NCBI RefSeq assembly: GCF_900099975.1 | Contig: NZ_FNEI01000001.1 | Span: 186,001-250,000 of the forward strand | Length of the DNA: 64,000 nt | Origin: Arthrobacter cupressi | Lineage (GTDB): Bacteria; Actinomycetota; Actinomycetes; Actinomycetales; Micrococcaceae | Reading direction: 5' to 3' | Part shown: piece after piece, positions 1 to 8,387 of the stretch | How the letters are laid out: every line of letters begins with the position of its first letter | Numbering within the stretch: the stretch's first letter is position 1 | Notes under the pieces: model-generated | Told to the model about the DNA's origin: nothing | The model's database searches: none | What the model saw: only the letters and a program-made list of their open reading frames with translations | Position numbers and translations under genes: made by a program

Positions 1-2
1 GC

Positions 3-281
3 ACCCTGCGCCGCTTCCTCGAGGCCCGCGGCCTGGACCCGCTGAACGCCGATCTGCTCGATGCCCTCAACGAAGCGATCGACGACTGGGACCGTGACCT
101 CATGATCGGCCCGTCCTACTTCATGAAGGGCGCCGCGCAGACCCCCGCCGGCCTGCGCCGGATCTGGAAGTACGAGCTGATGCCGCTGCTCGAGGAGCAC
201 TACCACGGCCAGCTGAACCGGGCACAGGTGGAGGAGCGCTTCGGCCTGGAGCAACTGCTGGGACGCCTTGCTCCCCGCTGA
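3..281 (+). CDS. mcrB: McrB-type AAA+ GTPase, C-terminal fragment (5' cut by window edge)
   Basis: The open frame enters from the left edge and ends in TGA at 279-281. The last 92 residues carry the features of the McrB C-terminus: the IGPSYFM segment after the AAA+ core and the closing helix IWKYELMPLLEEHY. McrB is the GTP-driven motor that assembles with McrC and cleaves DNA carrying modified cytosines (type IV restriction). The Walker motifs lie outside the window. The identity is supported by the next gene, mcrC, whose TTG start overlaps the end of this frame by 14 nt, so the two are translationally coupled. Confidence 0.85.
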   Translation, partial: TLRRFLEARGLDPLNADLLDALNEAIDDWDRDLMIGPSYFMKGAAQTPAGLRRIWKYELMPLLEEHYHGQLNRAQVEERFGLEQLLGRLAPR

Positions 282-1566
282 CGCCGGCCCCGCTGACGCA
301 GCCCCCGCCGGCACGCTCCGCGGCGTGGCGATTCCGCCCCGGCCGCGGCACGCGCCCGGCGTCCGGCACATCGTGCTGGACGAACTGTCCCGCGGTGTCG
401 TGGAGCGGCTGGACGCCGCGACGGCGGCCTTCCTCAACGCGAGCGGGCTGGCGACGGCCGCGCCGATGGGCATGGGCCTCTACCGGATCGAACCGGCGGG
501 CAAGGTGGGCTCGGTGCGGACCCCCGCCGTGCAGTTCGAGGTGCGGCCCAAGGGCCGGCTGGGTCTCCACCGGTTGCTGTTCCTGCTTAGCTACGCCGGG
601 GAACAGGGCTTCCGCGACGACTCCGTGGCCGCCGTCGAACACCAGGACCTCTGGAGCGCCCTGGCCGAATCCCTCGCCCAACTGGCCGAACGCGCGCTCA
701 GCCGCGGCCCGCTGCAGGGGTACGTGACGGTGGATGAGTCACTGCGGACCGTCAAGGGACGCATCCGGATTTCCGACCAGATCTCCCGCAGGCCCGGCCT
801 GCTGGTGCCCCTCGAGGTGTCCTACGACGAGTTCAGCGAGAACATCGCCGAGAACCGCATCCTGCGGGCCGCGCTGGCCCGGATGGGCCAGGTCCCCGGG
901 GTCCGGCCCGAGGTACTCAGCCGCCTCCGCCGCCTGGGCGGAAAGCTCGACGCCGTGACCCCCTTGCTGCCCGGTGCGCCTCTTCCGAAATGGCAGGCCA
1001 GCCGGATGAACCTGCGTTTCCACGCGGCCTTGCGTTTGGCCGAGGTGATCCTGCGCAACTGCTCGGCCGAAGCCGGGGAAGGCAAGCAGCGCAGCGCCGC
1101 CTTCGTGGTGGACATGTCCACCGTGTTCAAGGAATTCGTGGGCGTCGCCCTGCGCGACGCCATGCGCGCCCACCCCGGCGAGACCCGGCTGCAGTACGGT
1201 GCCCTGCTCAACGAAGCGGTGCGCGACTCGGACCGGATCACCGTCCGCCCGGACGCCGTACATTTCCTTGGCGGGCGACCCGTGGTGGTCTACGGGGCCA
1301 ACTATGCGGCCGGTCCGGACACCGGTGCTTCCCCGAACACGGACCACTACCGCATGCTCGCGTACTGCACCGCCCTGCGGGTCCCCACGGCCTGGCTGGT
1401 CTATGCGGGATCCGGGGAGATGAAGCTGCGGCGCATCCTCAACACGGATATCGACGTGGTGGAGTACCCGCTGGACCTGTCCAAGCCGCCCGCGGAAATC
1501 CTGGCCGCCGTGACGGACCTTGCCGAGCAGTCCTGGGGCGAGATGGTCCGCCAGGCGCGGGGGTAA
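268..1566 (+). CDS. mcrC: McrC family type IV restriction subunit with altered nuclease motif
   Basis: A 432-residue McrC-like protein that directly follows and overlaps mcrB. McrC normally supplies the PD-(D/E)XK nuclease and stimulates the McrB GTPase. The N-terminal beta-rich part (about 20-110), the central SYDEFSENIAENRILRAAL segment (about 190-210, conserved in the family) and the C-terminal nuclease fold are all present. The first catalytic acid is kept (RPD, D329), but the family's D-x-K motif, usually DAKY, reads G343-A-N345-Y here. The protein may therefore be nuclease-dead or use other residues. The start is TTG at 268; no ATG lies nearby and overlap with mcrB is typical. The length is normal for the family. 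Confidence 0.85.
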   Translation: MLPADAGPADAAPAGTLRGVAIPPRPRHAPGVRHIVLDELSRGVVERLDAATAAFLNASGLATAAPMGMGLYRIEPAGKVGSVRTPAVQFEVRPKGRLGLHRLLFLLSYAGEQGFRDDSVAAVEHQDLWSALAESLAQLAERALSRGPLQGYVTVDESLRTVKGRIRISDQISRRPGLLVPLEVSYDEFSENIAENRILRAALARMGQVPGVRPEVLSRLRRLGGKLDAVTPLLPGAPLPKWQASRMNLRFHAALRLAEVILRNCSAEAGEGKQRSAAFVVDMSTVFKEFVGVALRDAMRAHPGETRLQYGALLNEAVRDSDRITVRPDAVHFLGGRPVVVYGANYAAGPDTGASPNTDHYRMLAYCTALRVPTAWLVYAGSGEMKLRRILNTDIDVVEYPLDLSKPPAEILAAVTDLAEQSWGEMVRQARG

Positions 1567-1633
1567 CGGAGCTGTTCCGCGCGGCAGCCAACAGGGCTAG
1601 CCTGAGAACAGACCGCGGCGGACGGAGGCAACC

Positions 1634-1882
1634 ATGGGCGGCATGAAGAGGAAGAAAAAGTCCTGGAAGGACATGACCCCGGGGCAGCGCCGCGTCACCA
1701 TTGTGGCCGGCGTGCTGGAGTTCGCCTTGATGCTGGCGGCCCAGCGCAGCATCTCCAAGACCCCGGCGGAGCAGATCCGCGGAAGCAAGGTCCTGTGGCG
1801 GGCCGCGAGTTTCATCAACTTCTTCGGCCCGGTGGGGTACTTCCTGTTCGGCCGGCGGCGCACCCCCGAACGGCGCGCGTAG
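1634..1882 (+). CDS. small membrane protein, unknown function
   Basis: An 82-residue protein with a lysine-rich N-terminus (KRKKK at 5-9), a hydrophobic stretch at about 19-35, an amphipathic middle, and a second hydrophobic stretch at about 57-73 followed by RRRTPERRA. This suggests a two-segment inner-membrane protein with both ends cytoplasmic; it may resemble the phospholipase-D-nuclease N-terminal membrane proteins of actinobacteria, which I cannot confirm. A GGAGG box 6 nt before the ATG supports the start. It stands alone between mcrC and the convergent histidine kinase. Confidence 0.7.
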   Translation: MGGMKRKKKSWKDMTPGQRRVTIVAGVLEFALMLAAQRSISKTPAEQIRGSKVLWRAASFINFFGPVGYFLFGRRRTPERRA

Positions 1883-1921
1883 GCAGCACCGCCTGGCGGC
1901 GGGGGTCAGGCGGGTTCGCCC

Positions 1922-3583
1922 CTAGGCGGGCATCCGCACGGTGAACGCCGTGCCCCGGCCGGGCGCGCTTTGCAGCGTGATGGTGCCGCCGTGCGCCTCG
2001 ACGATTGCCTTCGTGATGGGCAGGCCCAGGCCGATGCCCGGGATGGTGCTGTTCCGGACACCGCGCGCGCGGAAGAATTTGGCGAAGACCTCCTCCTGTT
2101 CTTCGTCAGTCATGCCCATGCCGGTGTCACTGACACGGCACACCACCTCGCCGTTCTCCCGCCAGGCGGCCACTTCGACCTCACCGCCGTTGGGGGAGTA
2201 CTTGATGGCGTTGGAGATCAGGTTGTCCAGCACCTGGGACATCCGCGAAGAGTCCGCGTGGGCCCGGAGGGTTTCCGGGACGTCCACCGAAAAACGGACT
2301 CCGGCCTGCGCCGCACGGGGAGTGGCTGAATCGATGCTTCCGCGGACCAGTACGGCGAGGTCCAGCGCCTCAGGCTGGACCACCAAGTGGCCGGCGCGGA
2401 CGGCGAGCAGGTCCGAGACCAAGGTCAGTAGCCGCTCGGCGTTGCGCCGCACCACGTGGAGCTGCCCCCGGGACATGGGATCCAGCTCCTCCGCGTTATC
2501 CAGGATCAGGTCCAGGTATCCCAGGATGGAAGTGAGCGGCGTGCGGAATTCGTGGGAGACGCTGGACACGAAATCGTCCTTCGCTGCCAAGGCGTTGATC
2601 AGGTCGGTGACATCGCTGAAGACGATCACCGAGCCCGCGAAGCTCTCCTCGTCGTCGCGCATCGGCCGGGCGCTGGTACTGAAGGCGCGTTGGCCGGGTC
2701 CCGTGCCGATCCAGATCAGCTGGTCCGTGAACTCCTCGCCCAGGACGGCCCGTCGCACGGGACGCTGGCCGCCGGGTACCGGCGTCGTCCTGTCTTCCTC
2801 GAAGACCAGGAGCTGGGACTCAGCGGGGTCGGCCACGCCGGGCGGTGTGGCCAGGCGGTGGGTGCGGCGCTGGCGGGGGTTCATGAGGATGTGGTTGCCG
2901 TCGCCGTCGACGGCAACCACACCCAATGGGAGAGCCTCCAGGACGGTGTTCAGGAGCCGCTCATGGTGGCTGCTCGCTTCGAAGGCGGCATTGAGCGCTT
3001 CGTCCTTTTCTTCGAGGGACTTTTGCTGGCGCACCATGCTCATGGTCACGACGCTGACCGAGACCCCGATGCCGAGCATGAGGATCGGGTAGAGCAGAGG
3101 ACGACTGAGGTCTTGCGGCGTGGTGGCTCCCCGGATGAACAACGGCCCCCAGACGACCCCGAGTGGCCCCAGGAAGCACAGCGCGATCGCCAACCGGGGG
3201 TACAGGCCGGATGCACAAAGCCAGATCACGGGAAGGACCACCAGCACGCTCAAGCCTGTGAGAGCCTCCTGCCCGCCCTCGCGCCCGAAGGTAATGGACA
3301 CCATGTCCAGGACGGGAATCACCAGGAAACTCGGGAACGGCAGCCGATGCCAGGGAACCGCGAAGCAGACGGCCAGGAGCACGGCCTGGCTGATGAGGAA
3401 GATCCGGAACAGCGGGTTGTCCAGCGTGTCCGGAAAGAACAGCAGCACCAGGAGGGCTGCGATGGCCGCTGTAACCGACAAAGGAATCTGCGTGAGGACC
3501 ACCCGCATCCGCAAGGTGTGTTCGTGGAAGGCACGCTTGAAGAATGGCGGTTTTTCGGCGGCTTCGATGTTCGGACTTGTCAC
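1922..3583 (-). CDS. membrane sensor histidine kinase (PAS-HisKA-HATPase)
   Basis: A 553-residue class I sensor kinase. About six membrane segments lie between residues 25 and 185, followed by a short coiled region, a PAS-like domain (about 205-330), a HisKA domain with phospho-acceptor H344 in SSVSHEFRTPLTS, and a HATPase_c domain whose N box (NLISNAIKYS), DTGMGM and GIGLGLPITK boxes are all visible. I placed the start at GTG 3583, with AGGGGG about 6 nt upstream. The frame is open further upstream, but that part would run through the divergent regulator gene and has no protein character. The response regulator at 3680 is the obvious partner; the 96-bp gap between them must hold both promoters. 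Confidence 0.9.
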   Translation of the reverse strand: MTSPNIEAAEKPPFFKRAFHEHTLRMRVVLTQIPLSVTAAIAALLVLLFFPDTLDNPLFRIFLISQAVLLAVCFAVPWHRLPFPSFLVIPVLDMVSITFGREGGQEALTGLSVLVVLPVIWLCASGLYPRLAIALCFLGPLGVVWGPLFIRGATTPQDLSRPLLYPILMLGIGVSVSVVTMSMVRQQKSLEEKDEALNAAFEASSHHERLLNTVLEALPLGVVAVDGDGNHILMNPRQRRTHRLATPPGVADPAESQLLVFEEDRTTPVPGGQRPVRRAVLGEEFTDQLIWIGTGPGQRAFSTSARPMRDDEESFAGSVIVFSDVTDLINALAAKDDFVSSVSHEFRTPLTSILGYLDLILDNAEELDPMSRGQLHVVRRNAERLLTLVSDLLAVRAGHLVVQPEALDLAVLVRGSIDSATPRAAQAGVRFSVDVPETLRAHADSSRMSQVLDNLISNAIKYSPNGGEVEVAAWRENGEVVCRVSDTGMGMTDEEQEEVFAKFFRARGVRNSTIPGIGLGLPITKAIVEAHGGTITLQSAPGRGTAFTVRMPA

Positions 3584-3679
3584 CGGGCCCCCTGCGAACG
3601 GCGATGCTGTCGGGTCATGGGCCAAGCCTAACCAGCGGGGGCTATACTTCTGGGGAAATCGAGACGGCTGGGGGCTGCG

Positions 3680-4408
3680 GTGATTAACGCGCGTGTGGGG
3701 TTGGTTATCGAGGATGACCAGGACATTTGCGAGCTCGTCGAAGCGGTATTGACCCAAGCCGGTTTCGAGGTCCACGTTGCCGCCACCGGGTCCGCCGGGC
3801 TGGGCGCCGCGCGGGACCTGGAGCCCGATGTCATCACCCTGGACCTCGGATTGCCGGATATTGACGGCTTCGAGGTGGCCCGCCGCATCCGGGAGACCTC
3901 GGACGCCTACATCATTATGCTGACCGCCCGCACGGAGGAGATCGACACCCTCCTGGGGCTGAAGTCCGGGGCTGACGACTACCTGACCAAGCCCTTCCGG
4001 CCGCGCGAACTGCGCGCCCGGGTGGAGGCCATGATGCGGCGCCCCCGTACGTCGTCGGAGTCCAGGAACGGAAAGCAGCCCGACGGCGCGGTGCTGCGCC
4101 ACAACGGGCTGGCCGTGTCGCCGGCCTCCCGGCTGGCCGTCCTGGACGGCACCGAGTTGCGGCTCACCCGGACCGAGTTCGAGCTGCTGCTGGCGCTGAT
4201 GGAGACCGGCCGGATCGTGCGGTCCAAGGCGGACCTGGCACGGCGCCTCCGTCAGGACGAGTACGACGCCGGCGGTTACGTCAGCGGCGCGGACGAACGT
4301 GCCGTTGAAGTCCACATGGGCAACCTGCGCAAGAAGCTGGGGGACAGCAACCAGGAACCACGCTGGCTGGAAACCGTGCGGGGCGTGGGTTACCGGCTGG
4401 CTCCCTAG
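3680..4408 (+). CDS. OmpR/PhoB-family response regulator
   Basis: A 242-residue two-domain regulator. The N-terminal receiver domain has the acidic pair ED at 11-12, phospho-acceptor D55 (VITLDLGLPD), T82 and the conserved K104 in YLTKPF. The C-terminal winged helix (about 145-240) ends with VRGVGYRL, typical of the OmpR group. The start is GTG 3680 with a GGGGG tract upstream; a TATACT box at 3643-3648 is a likely -10. It is divergent from its probable kinase, rather than in the more common tandem arrangement, so phosphorylated regulator could control both transcripts from the shared 96-bp gap. Confidence 0.92.
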   Translation: MINARVGLVIEDDQDICELVEAVLTQAGFEVHVAATGSAGLGAARDLEPDVITLDLGLPDIDGFEVARRIRETSDAYIIMLTARTEEIDTLLGLKSGADDYLTKPFRPRELRARVEAMMRRPRTSSESRNGKQPDGAVLRHNGLAVSPASRLAVLDGTELRLTRTEFELLLALMETGRIVRSKADLARRLRQDEYDAGGYVSGADERAVEVHMGNLRKKLGDSNQEPRWLETVRGVGYRLAP

Positions 4409-4432
4409 GCTCAGTTAGTGAAGCACTCCGCC

Positions 4433-4810
4433 TTAGCGAAGCGGGGATTCGAGTTCCCGGATGGTGCCGAAGGCGTGGTGTTCGATCTCGCTGAGCTGGG
4501 GGTCGAGTTCCGTGAGATGGTGTCCGTTCGGCATCAGTTTCATGCTGGTTTCCAGTTCAGCGGCCAGGCGTCGCAGGCAGACGGCGCCCACCATGTCGCT
4601 GGAGGTCTTCAGGCTCAGCACCGCGTCAAGGGCGCCTGCCATGTCCCCGGTGTCCAGGGCGTGATGGAGCCGGGCGAGCCTCGACGGCAGCATGGCTACG
4701 TAACTGCGGACGAACGCGTCGATGACCGACGCGTCGCCGAGTTCGGCTTGGAGCCCGCGCAGGACGGCAGGATCCACCAGTGCGCCGGAGCATCCTTCGC
4801 ACGCAGTCAT
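4433..4810 (-). CDS. Hpt-like domain protein lacking the phospho-acceptor histidine
   Basis: A 125-residue single-domain protein of helical type that fits the histidine phosphotransfer (Hpt) fold. The family motif HxLKGSS appears at residues 65-71 as LSLKTSS, so lysine and serines are kept but the phosphorylated histidine is leucine (L65). It therefore cannot act as a classical phosphorelay intermediate and may bind a receiver domain or be a regulatory decoy. GGAGGAA lies 6 nt before the ATG. It converges on the response regulator with a 24-nt gap, which suggests, but does not prove, a link to that two-component pair. Confidence 0.7.
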   Translation of the reverse strand: MTACEGCSGALVDPAVLRGLQAELGDASVIDAFVRSYVAMLPSRLARLHHALDTGDMAGALDAVLSLKTSSDMVGAVCLRRLAAELETSMKLMPNGHHLTELDPQLSEIEHHAFGTIRELESPLR

Positions 4811-4973
4811 GGCCTTCCTCCCGTCCCCACGCAGAGATAACAGGACTCAACAGTAAGGCGCCCCGCAACCGTGCAGCAGGGCGTCCGTGAAAGATTGAGC
4901 AAGTCTTGAGCGGAAGCCGCGGCCCTTGAGGGGCGCGGCCAAGGCGCCGCCTTTCGTGCCCGGTTCCGCGTCC

Positions 4974-5417
4974 TTAGGCGCCCGGACCGCCGTCGAGGAA
5001 GCCGGTGAGCCGGGCCTCCAAGGCGCTGCGGTCTTTCAGGCCGCATTCCCACACAGTGAGGACTTCCCAGCCGGCGGCCGCGAGCCGTTCGCGCTGCTCG
5101 GCGTCGCGCTCGCGGGTGCGGCGGCGCTTGGCGTCCCAGAACTCGGCGTTGGCCGCGGGGGCGTGCATTCCGGCCGGGCAATCGTGGAAGTGCCAGAAGC
5201 AGCCGTTCACGAAGATCACCTTGTGCCGGCCCGCGAAGACCAGGTCCGGGTTCCCGGGCAGTTTCCCGCCGGCGGCCATGCCGTGCAGTCGGTACCGGTA
5301 CCCTTTGGCGTGCAGGATCCGGCGGACCAGGAGCTCGGGTTTGGTGTTCTTGCCGCGGATCCTGGACATGTTCCGGCTGCGCTGCTCCGGTGTCAGCAGG
5401 TCCCGGCTTTCGCCCAT
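4974..5417 (-). CDS. vsr: very short patch repair endonuclease (Vsr)
   Basis: A 147-residue Vsr-family endonuclease, which nicks 5' of the T in T:G mismatches that arise when 5-methylcytosine is deaminated. Family marks are the N-terminal RNMSRIRGKNTKPE segment, the catalytic aspartate D58 in GNPDLVF, and the CFWHFHDC zinc/active-site block at 73-80. Vsr normally accompanies a cytosine-5 methyltransferase; none is present in this window. The start looks leaderless: TAGACT sits exactly 6 nt upstream of the ATG and there is no Shine-Dalgarno sequence. It ends 163 nt above the Hpt gene on the same strand. Confidence 0.9.
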   Translation of the reverse strand: MGESRDLLTPEQRSRNMSRIRGKNTKPELLVRRILHAKGYRYRLHGMAAGGKLPGNPDLVFAGRHKVIFVNGCFWHFHDCPAGMHAPAANAEFWDAKRRRTRERDAEQRERLAAAGWEVLTVWECGLKDRSALEARLTGFLDGGPGA

Positions 5418-5419
5418 GT

Positions 5420-6520
5420 TCAGAGTCTAGCCACCGTCACCGTGCGCGGCGCCTGGAAAGACAGCAGCCGGATCCACTCCGGTTCCGGCCCGTGCAGCCC
5501 GACGCCCGGCAGCGCCGCCGCTGTTTCCTGGACGACGACGGCGGCTTCCAGTTCCGCGAGTTTCGCGCCGAGGCAGCGGTGGATGCCGGAGCCGAATGCC
5601 AGTCCGTAGGGCAGCGGCCCCTTGGTGCCCGGCGCCCGCGGACCGTGGTTGCCTGTCAGTTCGAGCAGGATCTCCTCGCCGGCCCGGACTTCCTCGCCGT
5701 TCAGCTCGGTGTCCCGGCTGGCGACGCGGCGCCACGTGGGCACGGAAGACTCCTCGGCGAGGACGCTCCGCACCAGTTCGGTGGCTTTGTCTTCGGCTGC
5801 GGCCTCGTCCCAGGCGATGCCCATGGACCCTTCGGCCAGGCGGAACAGGGCAGTACTGATGAGCTGGGTGGTGGTTTCCTGCCCGGCGATCAGCAGGAAG
5901 TATCCCAGGGAGCAGACTTCCGGGGTGCTGAGCCCGTGTGCGTCCAGGGATTTGAAGAGGTTGCGGGCCGGGGAAGCCACGGATTCCAGTACCAGCTCGC
6001 GAAGCCAACGATAGAAATCGGCGGCGCTGCGGGCGAGCTCCAGTTGCCGTTCGGGGCCGGGCCAGCCCCAGAACAATTCCAGGGAATCCAGGCTCCAAGC
6101 CTTCAACTCGGGCAGGTCCCGCACCGGCAGGCCCAGCATCTCCAACATCACCACGGCCGGGGGAAGGGCGGCCACGGCCTGGACCAGCTCCACGCGGCCT
6201 TTCGCGTCCAGTTGAGCGGCGGCCTCGTATGCGGCCTCCTTGGCCAGCTGGCGGATTCGCGGCTCCATGGCGTCCACGGTGGCCGGGGTGAAGAATCCGG
6301 CCACGACCCTGCGGACGCCGGGGTGGGACGGGGTGTCGTTGCTGGCCAGCACGGGTGGAAGCGCGAAGCGGGCGCGCTGCAGGATGCGCAGGGCCTGCCC
6401 GGACAGCGGCGTCACGGCCAGCAGGGCGTTCGCCGGGCCGAAGTCGTCCGGGCGGTGCAGGACCTCGCGGACCTCGGCCGGTTCCCGGACCACCCGATAG
6501 GGGCATTGGGGGGCGGTCAT
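5420..6520 (-). CDS. cytochrome P450 at the 3' end of the biotin operon
   Basis: A 366-residue soluble bacterial P450. The I-helix oxygen motif AGQETT (about 222), the K-helix ExxR (ELVR) and the heme-binding loop FGSGIHRCLGAKLAELE with axial cysteine are clear. The meander between ExxR and the heme loop is shorter than in CYP107-type enzymes, which explains the modest length. Its ATG overlaps the bioD stop (ATGA), so it is the last cistron of the biotin operon. Known biotin-operon P450s (BioI) cleave acyl-ACP to pimeloyl-ACP; because neither bioC, bioH nor bioW occurs nearby, a similar role is a reasonable inference, not shown by sequence alone. The redox partner is not encoded here. Confidence 0.9.
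   Translation of the reverse strand: MTAPQCPYRVVREPAEVREVLHRPDDFGPANALLAVTPLSGQALRILQRARFALPPVLASNDTPSHPGVRRVVAGFFTPATVDAMEPRIRQLAKEAAYEAAAQLDAKGRVELVQAVAALPPAVVMLEMLGLPVRDLPELKAWSLDSLELFWGWPGPERQLELARSAADFYRWLRELVLESVASPARNLFKSLDAHGLSTPEVCSLGYFLLIAGQETTTQLISTALFRLAEGSMGIAWDEAAAEDKATELVRSVLAEESSVPTWRRVASRDTELNGEEVRAGEEILLELTGNHGPRAPGTKGPLPYGLAFGSGIHRCLGAKLAELEAAVVVQETAAALPGVGLHGPEPEWIRLLSFQAPRTVTVARL
5424..5429 (-). promoter_or_regulatory. -10 box of leaderless vsr transcript
   Basis: TAGACT on the minus strand lies 6 nt before the vsr ATG, the spacing expected when transcription starts on the first base of the start codon. No purine-rich ribosome site is present. Confidence 0.5.
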
Positions 6521-7212
6521 GCGATCCCCTCCAACCACAGCGGCGCCTGCTCCCGGAACGCGCGCACCGGCAGGGCCGCCGCCGCGTCCGGGAGGGTGCC
6601 AAGCAGCGTGACCGGCCCACTCGAGAAGGCCGCCCGGTTGCCGAGCTCCGCCAGCCCGGGATGCTCGGGCCAGCTGCCCAAAATCACCCCTTCCACGGCG
6701 AGGCCCCTGCGTTCCAGGGCCTCCAGGGTCAGCCCGGTGTGGTTCAAGGTCCCCAGCGACGGCCGGGCAACCACGGCAAAGCCGGCCGCGTCCCCCAGCA
6801 GCGCGCCGAGATCGGCCAGCGTGCCGCCGTCGGGATCCAGCTCCACGAGCAGCCCGCCCGCGCCCTCCACCAGCACGTGGTCGTGCCCGGCGGCGAGCCG
6901 CCGGACCCGCTCGGCGTGTGCCGCCAGCGACGGCAGCTCCACGCCGTCCACAGCGGCGGCCTGCACCGGGGCCAGCGGTTCTTCGAGCACGACGCCGGCC
7001 TCCGCCGTCAGGGGCGCGGCCAGCCTGGCGATTTCGGAGCAGTCCGAGTCGCCGTCCTTGTTGCCGCTCTGGCACGGCTTGTAGGCGGCCACCGAGCGGC
7101 CACGGGACTGCAGGGCGGCTGCCAGCGCGGCCGTGGCGACGGTCTTTCCGACGCCCGTGTCCGTGCCGGTGACCAGGATGATGGGTGGAAGGCTCTGGCG
7201 GTCGCGTTTCAC
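6517..7212 (-). CDS. bioD: dethiobiotin synthetase
   Basis: A 231-residue ATP-dependent enzyme that closes the ureido ring: 7,8-diaminopelargonate plus CO2 to dethiobiotin. The P-loop GTDTGVGKT lies near the N-terminus, the KPCQSG substrate loop follows, and VEGAGGLLVEL is the conserved switch segment. The start is GTG 7212, overlapping the bioF stop as GTGA; upstream codons of the open frame belong to the bioF region. Its own TGA overlaps the P450 ATG. The GTGA/ATGA overlaps throughout this operon point to translational coupling. Confidence 0.95.
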   Translation of the reverse strand: MKRDRQSLPPIILVTGTDTGVGKTVATAALAAALQSRGRSVAAYKPCQSGNKDGDSDCSEIARLAAPLTAEAGVVLEEPLAPVQAAAVDGVELPSLAAHAERVRRLAAGHDHVLVEGAGGLLVELDPDGGTLADLGALLGDAAGFAVVARPSLGTLNHTGLTLEALERRGLAVEGVILGSWPEHPGLAELGNRAAFSSGPVTLLGTLPDAAAALPVRAFREQAPLWLEGIA

Positions 7213-8387
7213 GGGGTTTCCTCCAGGATGCCGCGCAGCGTTGCGCAGGCGTAGTCGATCTCGTCGGGGGTGAGGGTGGCGCGGGCGGTGAGGCGAAGGC
7301 GGGACACGCCGTCCGGGACCGACGGCGGCCGGAAGCAGCCCACCCGGATTCCGGCTGCGCGGGCTGCCCGGCTTGCCTTTACCGCGGTTTCGGCGTCGGG
7401 CATGGGGGCTGACTGGACAGCACCTGCGGCCGGGGTTGTTGCGATCCGCAGACCGGCGGCCAGCCGGGCTGCGTTGGCGCGGACGGCGGCGGGACGCCAC
7501 GGCTCCGCGTCGATGATCCGGACGGCCGCGAGGGCGGCCGCGACGGAGGCCGGGGCCAAGGCGGTGTCGAAGATGAAGCTCCGTGCGCGGTTGAGCAGGT
7601 GCTCGCGCAGCAGGGCCGAACCCAGCACCGCGCCGCCCTGGCTGCCCAGTGACTTGGACAATGTCGCCGTGAGCACTACGTTCGGATGCCCGGCGAGGGC
7701 GGTCCCGGCTGCGGCACCGTGGCCTTCATGCCTGTCCCCGCCGGAGACACCCAGGCTGTGGGCCTCGTCGATCAACAGCATGGCGTCGTGCTCGACGGCC
7801 AACTCCAGCAGGGACGCCAGGGGAGCGGCGTCGCCCCACACGCTGTAGATGGATTCGACGGCGATCAGCGCCCGCGGCTCGCTCTTCCCACACAGAGCGC
7901 GGTCCGAAAGCAGCCGAGCGGCGTCGTCGACGTCGTTGTGTCTGAAGCCTTCCACCCTTGAGCGGGCCAGACGGAAGCCGTCGATGAGGGAGGCGTGGCA
8001 GTGCTCGTCGGCCACGATCAGCGTGCGCGGGCCGCCCAACGCCGTCACCAGGCCCACATTGGCCAGGTACCCCGAGGAGAACACCAAGCCCGCTTCCATA
8101 CCGGTGAACCGGGCCAGCTCCTCCTCAAGCTCAAGGTGCAGCCCGGTGGTGCCGGCCACGAGCCGCGACGACGTGGCGCCCGCGCCCCAGCGGCGGACCG
8201 CCTCGCACGCCGCCTCGGCCAGGCGCGGATCGGACGCCAGCCCCAGGTAGTCATTGCTGGACAGGTCCAGCACAGCATCACCACCCGAACTGCTTTCCGG
8301 TGAACGGACTTCCGGGGAACGGCGCAGCCCGCGGCGTTCACGGACGGCGGCCTGCTGCTCCAGCCACCGGGTCATCGAGACGCTCAC
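7209..8387 (-). CDS. bioF: 8-amino-7-oxononanoate synthase
   Basis: A 392-residue PLP enzyme of the alpha-oxoamine synthase family, which condenses a pimeloyl thioester with L-alanine to give KAPA. Visible motifs are SNDYLGLA, the GSGYLAN-type segment (SSGYLANVG), DEAHSLGV, and the PLP lysine in TLSKSLGSQGG. The start is GTG 8387, which overlaps the bioA stop as GTGA; a second in-frame ATG lies four codons later (8375). Part of the biotin operon between bioA and bioD. Confidence 0.95.
   Translation of the reverse strand: MSVSMTRWLEQQAAVRERRGLRRSPEVRSPESSSGGDAVLDLSSNDYLGLASDPRLAEAACEAVRRWGAGATSSRLVAGTTGLHLELEEELARFTGMEAGLVFSSGYLANVGLVTALGGPRTLIVADEHCHASLIDGFRLARSRVEGFRHNDVDDAARLLSDRALCGKSEPRALIAVESIYSVWGDAAPLASLLELAVEHDAMLLIDEAHSLGVSGGDRHEGHGAAAGTALAGHPNVVLTATLSKSLGSQGGAVLGSALLREHLLNRARSFIFDTALAPASVAAALAAVRIIDAEPWRPAAVRANAARLAAGLRIATTPAAGAVQSAPMPDAETAVKASRAARAAGIRVGCFRPPSVPDGVSRLRLTARATLTPDEIDYACATLRGILEETP

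Noticed and set aside
3584..4315. Upstream extension of the histidine kinase frame
   Set aside because: It runs antisense through the response regulator and lacks protein character; GTG 3583 has a good ribosome site.
4441..4458. GGGGATTCGAGTTCCCGG, resembling a tRNA T-arm
   Set aside because: It lies inside the Hpt-like gene and no acceptor or anticodon arm can be built around it.
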